Assembly (NCBI RefSeq): GCF_002157685.2
Contig: NZ_AP026738.1
Coordinates: 1,860,001 to 1,924,000 of the forward strand
Source: Comamonas thiooxydans
GTDB taxonomy: Bacteria > Pseudomonadota > Gammaproteobacteria > Burkholderiales > Burkholderiaceae_C
DNA: 64,000 nt
Reading direction: 5' to 3'
Below, one piece after another: positions 9,672-18,196 of the stretch (within the stretch, counting starts at the first letter, position 1; every line of letters starts with the position of its first letter). The notes beneath the pieces are model-generated. The model had not been told where the DNA came from, ran no database searches, and worked only from the letters and a program-made list of their open reading frames with translations. The translations under genes and the position numbers were made by a program.

Positions 9672-11935
9672 ACGACGCGATGAACCAGGTAGCTGCCGAG
9701 CAGGCAAGCGCCAAGCAATTGCCGCCATTGATGCAGGGCTGGCTGGACGCCGTCCTGGCAGTGGCAGCGCATTACCAGATCGATACCTCGCGCGAGCGTC
9801 TGCGTGTGGACGCGGCCTGGGCGGCCGATGGCATGTCTAGCGAGGATTTGCGCCACTGCATACGCCAGATGGCCCAGCAGGCAGGCCTTGCCGTGACCGA
9901 GGTGGCTCCGGACCTGAAGCGGTTGACGGCCTGGCGTCTACCCGTGGCCGTGCAGCTGCGCGGGGGGCAGGTGGCTATCGTCACGGCTCTGACCGAGAGC
10001 GGCTTGCGCCTGCTGCTGAGCGGCGACGAGGGCGGCGAGAGCACGCACACGCTGGCCGAGTTGCAGCCGGAGGTGGAGACCATGGCGGTGCTGCGTCCGT
10101 TGCAGTCGGCCCCCGATTCGCGTGTGGACAGCTACCTGCGCCCCGTGGAGCGTCACTGGCTGCGCGACATCGTGTTTGCCGATCTGCGACCCTATGGCCA
10201 TATTCTGCTGGCCTCGTTCATCACCAATCTGATGGCCTTGGGCGGCATTCTGTTTTCCATGCAGGTCTATGACCGTGTGGTGCCGTCCCAGTCCGAGCCT
10301 ACGCTGTACGTGTTGTTCGGCGGTGTGCTGCTGTCCATTGCGTTCGCCTGGGCCATGCGCGCCGCGCGCATGCACATTACCGACATGCTGGGCAAGCGGG
10401 CAGACCTGCGCATTTCGGACCGCGTCTTCGGTCATGCGCTGCGCGTGAAGAACGGCGCCCGTCCGCGCGCCACAGGAACTTTTGTGGCCCAGATCCGTGA
10501 GCTGGAGCCGGTGCGGGAGATGCTGACCTCCACCACGGCAGCGGCCGTGGCCGACCTGCCGTTCTTTGTCCTGTTCTGCTTCATCTTCTGGATGATCGCG
10601 GGCTCGCTGGTGTGGGTACCGCTGGCGGCCTTTGTGCTGCTGCTCGCGCCCAGCCTGCTGGCGCAAAAGCGTCTGCGCAACCTGGCTCAGGCCAGCATGC
10701 GCGAATCGGCGCTGCGCAACGCCATGCTGGTGGAGACGGTGCAGGGCATTGAAGACATCAAGCTGCTGCAGGCCGAGCCGCGCTTTCAGAATCAGTGGAA
10801 TCACTACAACGTCGTGAATGCCGAGTCGGGTCTGAAGCTGCGGGCGTTGCTGCATCATCTGAGCAACTGGATGCAGACGGTGCAGGGCAGTGCTTTCGCC
10901 TTTGTGGTGTTCTTTGGCGCTCCCCAGGTGATGCGCGGCGATATGAGCACCGGCGTGCTGGTTGCGTCTTCCATTCTGGTCAGCCGCATGCTGGCGCCCT
11001 TGTCCAGCGTGACCGGTGTGCTCAATCGCTGGCAGCAGGCCAAGATGGCCAGCGATGGGTTGGACCAGCTCATGCGCCTGCCCGTGGACCACGCCGAGGA
11101 CGGCAGCCGCGTCCACCGTCCTGTCATCGAGGGGCGCTACGACTTCGGCGAAGCCGTGTTCAGCTACGACGGCAAGACCCCGGCACTGCAAGTCAAGAAG
11201 CTGCAGATCGCAGCCGGTGAGCGCATTGCCATCCTGGGGCGCAACGGAGCGGGCAAGTCGACGCTGCTGCAGGCGCTATCGGGTCTGACCGAGCCCGTGA
11301 GCGGGCGCCTGCTGTTGGACGACGTGGCGCTGGCTCACATAGACCCGGCCGACGTGCGCCGCGACGTAGGCCTGCTGACGCAGAATGCGCGCCTGTTCTA
11401 CGGTTCGCTGCGCGAGAACCTGCTGCTGGGCGCTCCTCATGCGAGCGATATGGAACTCATGGCCGCGCTGCAGGACGCGGGTGCCTGGGCCTTTGTGTGC
11501 ACCCTGCCCACGGGGCTGGATCACATGGTCATGGAGGGAGGGCAGGGCCTGTCGGGCGGTCAGCGTCAGAGCCTGCTGTTGGCGCGCCTGATGTTGCGCC
11601 AGCCGCGCGTGCTGCTGCTGGACGAGCCCACGGCGGCGCTGGACGATGTGGCCGAGCGCGATGTGATTGCCCGGTTGCGCAAGCTTGCACCGGGGCGCAC
11701 CTTGGTCGTCGCCACGCACCGGCCCGCTGTGCTGCAGGCGGTGGACAAGATCATCGTGGTGGACAAGGGGCAGGTGGTGTTGCAGGGCGCGCGCGATGAG
11801 GTGCTCAAGCGCCTGAATGGCGGTGTCCAGCAGGCAGCCCCGCAGCAGAATGTTCGCGTCGTGCAGAGCGGGCGCATGAAGGTAGCGGTGCAGCCGGTGA
11901 AAAGGCTGGTCTCTGCAGAGGAGGGGCAGGAATGA
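9668..11935 (+). CDS. Type I secretion ABC exporter, LapB-like (permease fused to ATPase)
   Basis: Inner-membrane exporter of 755 residues that would energise secretion of the adhesin. In order: an N-terminal C39-like cytoplasmic domain (about residues 1-140) lacking an obvious catalytic Cys, typical of exporters that bind but do not cleave the substrate; a six-helix membrane domain (about 160-450); and an ATPase domain with Walker A GRNGAGKST near residue 523, signature LSGGQ near 628, Walker B VLLLDEPTAALDD near 651, and a switch His in ATHRP. Both ends overlap neighbouring genes by ATGA. The degenerate peptidase domain means the adhesin is probably exported without leader cleavage, as in LapA systems. 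Confidence 0.9.
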   Translation: MNDAMNQVAAEQASAKQLPPLMQGWLDAVLAVAAHYQIDTSRERLRVDAAWAADGMSSEDLRHCIRQMAQQAGLAVTEVAPDLKRLTAWRLPVAVQLRGGQVAIVTALTESGLRLLLSGDEGGESTHTLAELQPEVETMAVLRPLQSAPDSRVDSYLRPVERHWLRDIVFADLRPYGHILLASFITNLMALGGILFSMQVYDRVVPSQSEPTLYVLFGGVLLSIAFAWAMRAARMHITDMLGKRADLRISDRVFGHALRVKNGARPRATGTFVAQIRELEPVREMLTSTTAAAVADLPFFVLFCFIFWMIAGSLVWVPLAAFVLLLAPSLLAQKRLRNLAQASMRESALRNAMLVETVQGIEDIKLLQAEPRFQNQWNHYNVVNAESGLKLRALLHHLSNWMQTVQGSAFAFVVFFGAPQVMRGDMSTGVLVASSILVSRMLAPLSSVTGVLNRWQQAKMASDGLDQLMRLPVDHAEDGSRVHRPVIEGRYDFGEAVFSYDGKTPALQVKKLQIAAGERIAILGRNGAGKSTLLQALSGLTEPVSGRLLLDDVALAHIDPADVRRDVGLLTQNARLFYGSLRENLLLGAPHASDMELMAALQDAGAWAFVCTLPTGLDHMVMEGGQGLSGGQRQSLLLARLMLRQPRVLLLDEPTAALDDVAERDVIARLRKLAPGRTLVVATHRPAVLQAVDKIIVVDKGQVVLQGARDEVLKRLNGGVQQAAPQQNVRVVQSGRMKVAVQPVKRLVSAEEGQE

Positions 11936-13221
11936 CGGAGACAGCAGTTCCCGGTGAGACATCGAAGGCAACATCTACAACAACACCCGCGATGACGGTT
12001 GAGTCCGCGCCCATGCTTTCACCTATGCCCGGGTCTGCGCGTCGGCATGCCGCCATGCCGGCCATCGGTGACTTCGATGAGGTACGCGCAAGTCACTCGG
12101 ATCGCGTGGTGTGGCTGGTCACGGCCTTTGTGCTGGCTTTTCTGGCATGGGCCTGGTTCTTCGAGATCGACGAGGTGTCCAACGGCAGCGGCAAGGTTAT
12201 CCCGTCCTCGCGCGAACAGCGCATCCAGTCACTGGAGGGCGGAATTCTGTCCGAGCTGCTGGTGCACGAAGGCGATATCGTGGAGAAAGGTCAGGTGCTT
12301 GCCAAGCTGGAACCTACGCGTGGCGAGTCCAGCGTGGAGGAGACTGCGGCCCGATACCGTGCGGCTTTGGCCGCCAGCGTGCGCCTGCGTGCCGAGGTCG
12401 AGGGCCGCGACAGCCTGCAGTTCCCTCAAGAGCTGGATGATCATGCGCAACTCAAGGCTTCGGAGAGCGCGCTGTTCCGTTCACGCCGCGCGGCGCTGAA
12501 CGATACGGTGGCAGGTCTGAGCCAGGCGCTGGCCCTGGTGCGCAAGGAGCTGGGCATCACGCAGTCGCTGCAAGCCAGCGGTGCTGCTAGCAGCGTCGAA
12601 CTCATCCGCCTGCAGCGCCAGGGAGCGGAGCTGGAGCTGAAGATCGCCGAGGCGCGTTCTGGCTACATGGTGCGCAGCCGCGAAGAACTTGCCAAGGCGG
12701 ATGCGGAGGCGAAGTCCCTGTCTTCAGTGGTGCGCGGGCGTGCGGATTCACTGGATCGCCTGACACTGCAGTCGCCTGTGCGAGGCGTGGTCAAGAGCCT
12801 GCAGGTGACTACCATCGGGGGCGTGGTGCCGCCCAACGGCCTGCTGATGGCCTTGGTACCTCTCGATGACCAATTGCTGGTGGAGGCCCATATCTCGCCG
12901 CGCGACATTGCCTTCATCCGTCCAGGCCAGGAGGCTCTGGTCAAGGTGACGGCCTACGACTACGCAGTCTATGGCGGCCTCAAGGGCCAGGTGGTGACGA
13001 TTGCCCCGGATACCCAGCGCGACGAGGTCAAGCCCGAAATCGTCTATTACCCGGTTCTGGTGCGCACCGACTCGGATGTGCTTGTGAACAAGGCAGGCCA
13101 GCGCATGCCCATTGTGCCGGGCATGGTGGCAGCCACCGATATCCGAACGGGCCGCAAGACCGTCTGGGACTATTTGACCAAGCCGCTGAACAAGGCGCGC
13201 GAGGCCCTGCGTGAGCGCTGA
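11932..13221 (+). CDS. HlyD/LapC-type membrane fusion adaptor of the type I secretion system
   Basis: Periplasmic adaptor of 429 residues linking the ABC exporter to the TolC-like channel. A Ser/Thr/Pro-rich cytoplasmic N-terminus is followed by one membrane helix (about residues 60-80), then the conserved entry SNGSGKVIPSSREQRIQSLEGG, a split lipoyl/barrel-sandwich domain around a coiled-coil hairpin, and a C-terminal beta-barrel domain ending near GMVAATDIRTGRKTVWDYL. The start overlaps the exporter stop (ATGA). All three export components are therefore encoded as one coupled block downstream of the adhesin. Confidence 0.9.
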   Translation: MTETAVPGETSKATSTTTPAMTVESAPMLSPMPGSARRHAAMPAIGDFDEVRASHSDRVVWLVTAFVLAFLAWAWFFEIDEVSNGSGKVIPSSREQRIQSLEGGILSELLVHEGDIVEKGQVLAKLEPTRGESSVEETAARYRAALAASVRLRAEVEGRDSLQFPQELDDHAQLKASESALFRSRRAALNDTVAGLSQALALVRKELGITQSLQASGAASSVELIRLQRQGAELELKIAEARSGYMVRSREELAKADAEAKSLSSVVRGRADSLDRLTLQSPVRGVVKSLQVTTIGGVVPPNGLLMALVPLDDQLLVEAHISPRDIAFIRPGQEALVKVTAYDYAVYGGLKGQVVTIAPDTQRDEVKPEIVYYPVLVRTDSDVLVNKAGQRMPIVPGMVAATDIRTGRKTVWDYLTKPLNKAREALRER

Positions 13222-13265
13222 AGCCCTACAGCGCGTGACTTTCGATGTTGATGAAAGAGGATGCC

Positions 13266-13706
13266 ATGAGCATGTTTGAATCCACCTTCCGCCTTTCCAC
13301 TCTGGTGCTGGCTGCGGCCGCTTGCATTGCCATGCCGGCCGTGGCTCGTGACAATCCGGAGGATGCTGTCAGCAATCCCGACAAGCTGCAGTATTCCGAC
13401 GTCAATATGCGCTATGCCGATATGAAGAAGGACTTTGTCCGCGATGGCGTGCGGGCAGAGCAGCTCGAAGGTATTCGCGCCATCCAGCCTGGCATGGCCC
13501 AGGACAAGGTGAAGCAGACGCTGGGCGAGCCTCTGACGCAAACTACAGGCCCGAGAGGCCAAGAGTGGGACTACAACTTCAAGCTCCGTCAAGCGCAATC
13601 CGGTAACCTGCTGGTGTGCCAGTACAAAGTGGTGTTCGATGAGACCGGAGCGGTTCGCGAGTCTGTCTGGCGCCGCCGACAATGCCAGCAACTGATGCAG
13701 CGCTGA
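13266..13706 (+). CDS. BamE/SmpA-OmlA-like exported small protein
   Basis: 146 residues with a clear signal peptide (ending AMPAVA before RDNPED) and an SmpA/OmlA-like core, GIRAIQPGMAQDKVKQTLGEP, followed by WDYNFKL and a beta strand with CQYKVVFDETG. The ATG at 13266 is chosen because an aaagagg Shine-Dalgarno lies just upstream; an in-frame ATG at 13245 is less well placed. There is no lipobox Cys, unlike true BamE. Position 44 bases after the adaptor suggests it belongs to the secretion operon, perhaps helping assemble the outer-membrane part; that role is inference. Confidence 0.75.
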   Translation: MSMFESTFRLSTLVLAAAACIAMPAVARDNPEDAVSNPDKLQYSDVNMRYADMKKDFVRDGVRAEQLEGIRAIQPGMAQDKVKQTLGEPLTQTTGPRGQEWDYNFKLRQAQSGNLLVCQYKVVFDETGAVRESVWRRRQCQQLMQR

Positions 13707-14220
13707 GGCGCTGCTGGAACTCTTCCAGCTTCGCCAAGATTTGTGTGGTGGCGTCTGGCCGGTGGCCATATATCAAGCTTTATGTGTGAGCGCGCGCGGT
13801 CACTCAATAAGCATCAGCGAAGTACTTCATCTGTACGGCGCGCTGCAGAGCCAAGACTGATGGCTGTGGGATCTACCGTTCTGCGACGTCGGCAGAGGTG
13901 CTCAGGCGCGTGGTCGCCGGTATCCGGAGCATGTGAACTGCGCTTTGCCAATTGACGGGCACTGTCTGCTGCTCGCCCGACCCTCCGTTGGTTGGTCTTC
14001 AAGAACGGCTCAGGAGGCGGCGTCTGTGGGGCGATGATCAATGGAAGGAAGCAGATAGAGGCTTGGACTGGGTGATGCCGGCAATCCAGGCATTGATCAT
14101 CGCAACTCGGCTGGCAGCAATGGGGCAGTTGCTGCCGGTGGCCAGATCAAGCATGCCGGTCATCGCGTCGTGCAATGCTGCTCAAGGAAGACCGGTGCCC
14201 CAATAAGGCCTCTACAGGCC
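13707..14220. other. 514-bp intergenic stretch, nothing recognised
   Basis: A short hairpin gctggaa/ttccagc (13713-13729) sits just after the BamE-like gene. The rest has only short frames without ribosome sites or recognisable protein signatures. It separates convergent transcription units. Confidence 0.6.
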
Positions 14221-14565
14221 TCAGCGAGCGATGGACTGCAAACGAGCTTTCCGCGCAGCAGGAGATTCGCGCAGCAATTCGTCAATCACTTCTTCGCGTG
14301 TTTTACCGGGGCCTGCAGGGGGGGCAAAGTTGGGGAAGTTGCTTTCTCCATACGACAGGCGGCCGCTTTTCATTGCATCTGCAGTTTCGGCCCTGACTTG
14401 ATCACGTGTCTTCTGGCTCACGAAATGTTCCGGATGAACAGTCACGCCTTGCTCGTTATTGGCTGGGTGTTCATAGGCTGCCGAAGCCATCCCCGGCACG
14501 GCTAGTACAGCTACTGCTGCTGCGCTTGCAAATACGGACGCGATGGAGAGACGACGTTGAGACAT
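14221..14565 (-). CDS. DUF4148-like exported small protein
   Basis: 114 residues: signal peptide with Ala-rich core (ending GMASA before AYEHP), then a charged region with the GKTREEVIDELLRE motif near the C-terminus that resembles the K-T-R-x-x-V-x-x-E-L pattern of DUF4148 proteins, which are common, short, secreted and of unknown function in Burkholderiales. It stands alone and convergent to the secretion operon. Membership of the family is a motif-level judgement. Confidence 0.65.
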   Translation of the reverse strand: MSQRRLSIASVFASAAAVAVLAVPGMASAAYEHPANNEQGVTVHPEHFVSQKTRDQVRAETADAMKSGRLSYGESNFPNFAPPAGPGKTREEVIDELLRESPAARKARLQSIAR

Positions 14566-14843
14566 GGTGATAGCTCCTAAGAAAGTCGGTGAAACACAAT
14601 CTCCCAGGCCTTGATAAAGGTAAGGAGGAGATGTGTGGATCTTAGAAATCCGACCCCAACAGAAGCGGGACAGCGCGGTGACATTGTTGTCAGCTTCTTC
14701 TCATGCCGACCTGGACTGCCCTTGGCCAGGTAGACATGCCCGGTCTATGTGGGTGAACGAGCCCCGCATGAGGGACTGTCGCCTCTTTTGAGAAGCGGGT
14801 GCAGGCCACCAGGCTACCCGCATCCGCTGTATCGGCACCGGTT

Positions 14844-15938
14844 CTAGAACGTATGGCGTAAGCCCATGCCAAAGCCTGTCTGGTTCACACCCGGCAGCGG
14901 TGTTCCACCAGCTTGAGCGCTGCTTGCTCCAAAGGCCGCATTGCCACTGTTCTTCATGTAGCCCAGCGATGCATAGGCCGCAGTGCGTTTGGACAGGTTG
15001 TAAGTACCGCGTAGTACCAGCAGCTGACCCTTGTCCGCGTTGTCCTTGTACTTGAGCTGGTTGTACTGGGCGTCCACGGTCCATTGACCAAGAGGGTAGG
15101 TCACGCCCACAAACCACAGGTCGTTGCGCGGCGATGCGATATAGCCGTCATTCTTGCGGCGCATATAGCCACCACCAATCTTTGCGCCACCAAGCTTCAC
15201 ATAGCCGTTGAGCATGGTGCGCTTGTCGACTTTGTCGCTGCTGGTCAGCCCCGCGAAAGCACCGGGGCCGCCACGCAGCTCGTCATGCGCCAGCGCCGCT
15301 CCCCATGCCGCTGCGTCGTACTTGAGCATGGCCGACCACTCGCGGCAGGTCTTGGAGTCGGTGCTGCTTTCTCCCGCGCAGTTGGTTCCGCCGGGGCTGG
15401 GGCCCGCATTGACGGCATCGCGGCCAAAGCTATAGGTTGCGCCGATCGTCAGGCCCGAGAACGTTCCCTTGTAGGAGATCGCATTGTCGGCACGTGCATT
15501 GGGAAAGTAGTTGTCCAGACTGGCCATGCTGTGCAGGCTCGGACCGATCACGTCAGCGTCGAGTACGGACCAGAACAGCATGGTGTACTGACGGCCCAGA
15601 CCCAGCGATCCCCAGGGACCATTGAGGCTTACGAAAGACTGGCGGCCGAAACCGCGACCGCCCTGGTTGAGCGCTCCGCTGTCGGGGCCGATACCCATCT
15701 CCAGCGTGAAGGATGCACTCAATCCGCCTCCCAGATCCTCGCGGCCGCGAAAGCCCAGGCGCGATGGAGCGCTGCCCGCCAGATTGGGCATGCGTGTGAG
15801 GCTGGACTTGGTTGCGCCCACGTTGTTCATGGTTTCGACGGCCGTATCCATGATGCCGTAAATCTGTACGGACGATTGTGCATGTGCCAACCCTCCCGCC
15901 CCCAGAAGCGCAATGGCGCTCGCTACCTTCTTCAGCAT
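14844..15938 (-). CDS. Gram-negative trimeric porin, Omp32/OmpC-like
   Basis: 364-residue outer-membrane porin. Signal peptide ends LAHAQ; the mature protein begins SSVQIYGIMDTAVE, contains the family hallmarks LGFRGREDLGGGLSASFTLE and GLGRQYT, and ends in the C-terminal aromatic GLRHTF required for barrel insertion. ATG at 15938 is used because GGAGA lies correctly upstream; an in-frame TTG at 15950 is a poor alternative. It is the last gene on the minus strand after the hydroxylase subunits, so it may provide outer-membrane entry for their substrate, but such porins can also be general anion channels. Confidence 0.9.
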   Translation of the reverse strand: MLKKVASAIALLGAGGLAHAQSSVQIYGIMDTAVETMNNVGATKSSLTRMPNLAGSAPSRLGFRGREDLGGGLSASFTLEMGIGPDSGALNQGGRGFGRQSFVSLNGPWGSLGLGRQYTMLFWSVLDADVIGPSLHSMASLDNYFPNARADNAISYKGTFSGLTIGATYSFGRDAVNAGPSPGGTNCAGESSTDSKTCREWSAMLKYDAAAWGAALAHDELRGGPGAFAGLTSSDKVDKRTMLNGYVKLGGAKIGGGYMRRKNDGYIASPRNDLWFVGVTYPLGQWTVDAQYNQLKYKDNADKGQLLVLRGTYNLSKRTAAYASLGYMKNSGNAAFGASSAQAGGTPLPGVNQTGFGMGLRHTF

Positions 15939-16045
15939 GAATGTCTCCAATTTTTAATGTCGTTCAGTATTTTTTGCATGCGTGGCTTGATGTGATTGAG
16001 CTGTTGAGTCGTGAGCCTCCTTGCTTGTCGGTGCAAAAACAGTGC

Positions 16046-16849
16046 TTACTTGTGCAGAGACTGGAGCCATTCCCGGCATTCGGATGCAGCTGTGGCAGGC
16101 CACTCGACACAGATCGTCTTGTCCATCTGACGCACTTCTACGCGTATGACCTGGCCGGCGCCGCGTGCACTGCGGGCACCTCCGAAGGTGCGGGCCCACC
16201 AGCCGGCTTTGCTGTATGTGTCCTGTGTAGAGGCTGTGATGGCTGCTTCCATCTGTCCCTGCGGTACTGCGCCAGAGGAGACGGTCGACGCGGCGGCAGG
16301 TTTGATCTCAGGGCTCACGACAGCTTGCTTGGCCAATGAAGGCATGGTGGGCGCTGTCGAGGGGCTGGCGGAGGAAGGTGGTGTGCTATCAACGAGCAAG
16401 CCACCAGCCTCGATGCGAGCCGCCAGATTGCTGCCAAACTCTTCCCAGAGACGATCGGCCTTGGTCTTCATGACCGACAGGCCAAAGGCGCCCAGGCGGC
16501 CCAGCACGTCGACATTGACCTTGATGCGCAGATCCGTCCCGCCATTGGTGGCAGGCGTCAGGAACACCTCGCTGGTCTGCTTGAGCGAACTGGCCACCGA
16601 GGCATCCTCGCCGGTGCCTTCCACGCGCATGTATTCCGGAGCGTTCTGCTCGACGATCTTGGTCTTGAGCTTGAACCTGGCGCTGATGAAGGAAATCTTC
16701 TGGTGCATCTCCGCCACGTATTCCGTGGGGCTGATGACCTCGATGGACTTCATCCCGGGCACGGCGCCGGCCATGATCTGGGGATTGAGGAGCAGATCCC
16801 AGACCTGCTGCGGAGGGGCTGAAACGGTCAGGTTTTTTTCAATTTCCAT
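16046..16849 (-). CDS. CoxG-like SRPBCC protein of a molybdenum hydroxylase cluster
   Basis: 267 residues. The N-terminal 150 or so form an SRPBCC/CoxG domain (MEIEKNLTVSAPPQQVWDLL, then MAGAVPGMKSIEVI); a Ser/Pro/Ala-rich linker leads to a distinct C-terminal segment. CoxG proteins accompany CO-dehydrogenase-type hydroxylases and are thought to assist maturation or membrane association. ATG at 16849 has AGGAGA upstream and overlaps the end of the Fe-S subunit gene by 11 bp. Longer open frame upstream of this ATG is antisense-like and lacks a start signal. Confidence 0.85.
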   Translation of the reverse strand: MEIEKNLTVSAPPQQVWDLLLNPQIMAGAVPGMKSIEVISPTEYVAEMHQKISFISARFKLKTKIVEQNAPEYMRVEGTGEDASVASSLKQTSEVFLTPATNGGTDLRIKVNVDVLGRLGAFGLSVMKTKADRLWEEFGSNLAARIEAGGLLVDSTPPSSASPSTAPTMPSLAKQAVVSPEIKPAAASTVSSGAVPQGQMEAAITASTQDTYSKAGWWARTFGGARSARGAGQVIRVEVRQMDKTICVEWPATAASECREWLQSLHK

Positions 16850-17318
16850 GATGCATCTCCTGTGCTGCATGCAGCACGGATTCGACGATTTGGGTGTAGC
16901 CGGTGCAGCGGCAGAGATTGCCGCTGAGGCCGTGGCGCACTTCCTCGCAGCTGGGCTGGGGCGTGTTCTTGAGCAGGTCGCAGGAGGCCATGATGAAACC
17001 CGGCGTGCAGTAGCCGCATTGCAGGCCGCCACACTGCATAAAGTTCTTCTGCAGGGGGTGCAGCTGGTCGTTGGCGGCCAGCCCTTCGATGGTGGTGATG
17101 CTGCGCCCGTGAACCTGCACGGCCAGCATCAGACAGGATTTGATGACTTCACCGTCCAGCAGCACCGAGCAGGCGCCGCAGGTTCCGGTCTCGCAACCCC
17201 GTTTGGTGCCGGTCAGATGCAGGTCGTCCCGCAGGAAATCCGATAGCAGTCGCCGTGATGCGACTTCGGCGCTGTGCGATTCGCCGTTGACCTGGCATTC
17301 GATGCGATGCGTGCTCAT
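16839..17318 (-). CDS. [2Fe-2S] small subunit of xanthine-dehydrogenase-family hydroxylase
   Basis: 159 residues, the usual size. Two iron-sulfur clusters are fully accounted for: plant-ferredoxin type cysteines 42, 47, 50 and 62 (GCETGTCGAC...SC), and the helical-domain cysteines 101, 104, 136 and 138 (CGYC...LCRC). It passes electrons from the molybdenum site to the FAD subunit. The start overlaps the FAD subunit stop by ATGA (17315-17318). Confidence 0.93.
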   Translation of the reverse strand: MSTHRIECQVNGESHSAEVASRRLLSDFLRDDLHLTGTKRGCETGTCGACSVLLDGEVIKSCLMLAVQVHGRSITTIEGLAANDQLHPLQKNFMQCGGLQCGYCTPGFIMASCDLLKNTPQPSCEEVRHGLSGNLCRCTGYTQIVESVLHAAQEMHHGN

Positions 17319-18196
17319 GCGGCAACTCCTTCATTGATATCGATTCCGAACAGCGTGGACACCGTGCGACGAGTCACCGCGCGCACCATGGCGCGGCGGA
17401 ACTCGCTGCTGCCGCGCAGGTCCGAAACCGGCTGGATGTCCTCGGCCACGATGGCGGCGACCTGCGCAGCAAGCTGCGCATTCACGGTCTTGCCACGCAA
17501 GCAGTCCTCGGCGCGGCGCAGCCTGGTGGGAATGGGCGTGGATGCGCCCACAGCCAGACGTGCCTGATGGCATGTCTGCCCTTCTCTTTGCACGACCAGG
17601 GCCACGCTGACCAGGGGCCGGTGTTCCGCTGCCGTGCGCAGAAAGCGCGTGTATTCCCCCTGGGTGCCGGGCGCTGGCAGCGGCACCCGGATTTCCAGAA
17701 GCAGCTCATCGCTCTCCATGGCCGTGGTGTAGTAGTCGACCAGGAACTCTTCCATCGACAGCACGCGCTCTCCGCGTGTGCTGCCCAGAACGACCGAGGC
17801 ATCGAGGGCCATGAGACAGCCGGGCGGGTCCGTGGAGGGGTCGGCATAACAGAGATTGCCGCCAATCGTGCCCTGGTTGCGCACCTGGGGATTGGCCACC
17901 TGGGCGGCCATCCGGGCCAGCACCGGTGCATGCGCTTTCACGAGCTCGGAGCTGGCCACATCGATATGGCGGCTCATGGCCCCGATACGCAGACCTTGGT
18001 GCGGATCGAAATCGATGCCATGCAGCCGGGGCAGCTTTGCCACCGAGATCAGGTGCGTGGGCGCAAGCATGCGTTGGCGCATGGCCAGCATCAGCGCCGA
18101 CCCGCCCGCGATGATGCGTGCATCGTCGCCGTACTCGGCCAGCATCTGGCTGGCCTCCGCTACCGAGCGGGGCTCCGCAAAATCAAATTCACGCAT
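17315..18196 (-). CDS. FAD-binding medium subunit of xanthine-dehydrogenase-family hydroxylase
   Basis: 293 residues, CoxM-like. Visible FAD-binding motifs are DARIIAGGSALMLAMRQRM near residue 25 and NQGTIGGNLCYADPSTDPP near 100, followed by the CO_deh_flav_C-type C-terminal domain. ATG at 18196 has an AAGGAG site six bases upstream and overlaps the large-subunit stop by 8 bp. Functions with the adjacent Fe-S and Mo subunits. Confidence 0.92.
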   Translation of the reverse strand: MREFDFAEPRSVAEASQMLAEYGDDARIIAGGSALMLAMRQRMLAPTHLISVAKLPRLHGIDFDPHQGLRIGAMSRHIDVASSELVKAHAPVLARMAAQVANPQVRNQGTIGGNLCYADPSTDPPGCLMALDASVVLGSTRGERVLSMEEFLVDYYTTAMESDELLLEIRVPLPAPGTQGEYTRFLRTAAEHRPLVSVALVVQREGQTCHQARLAVGASTPIPTRLRRAEDCLRGKTVNAQLAAQVAAIVAEDIQPVSDLRGSSEFRRAMVRAVTRRTVSTLFGIDINEGVAA

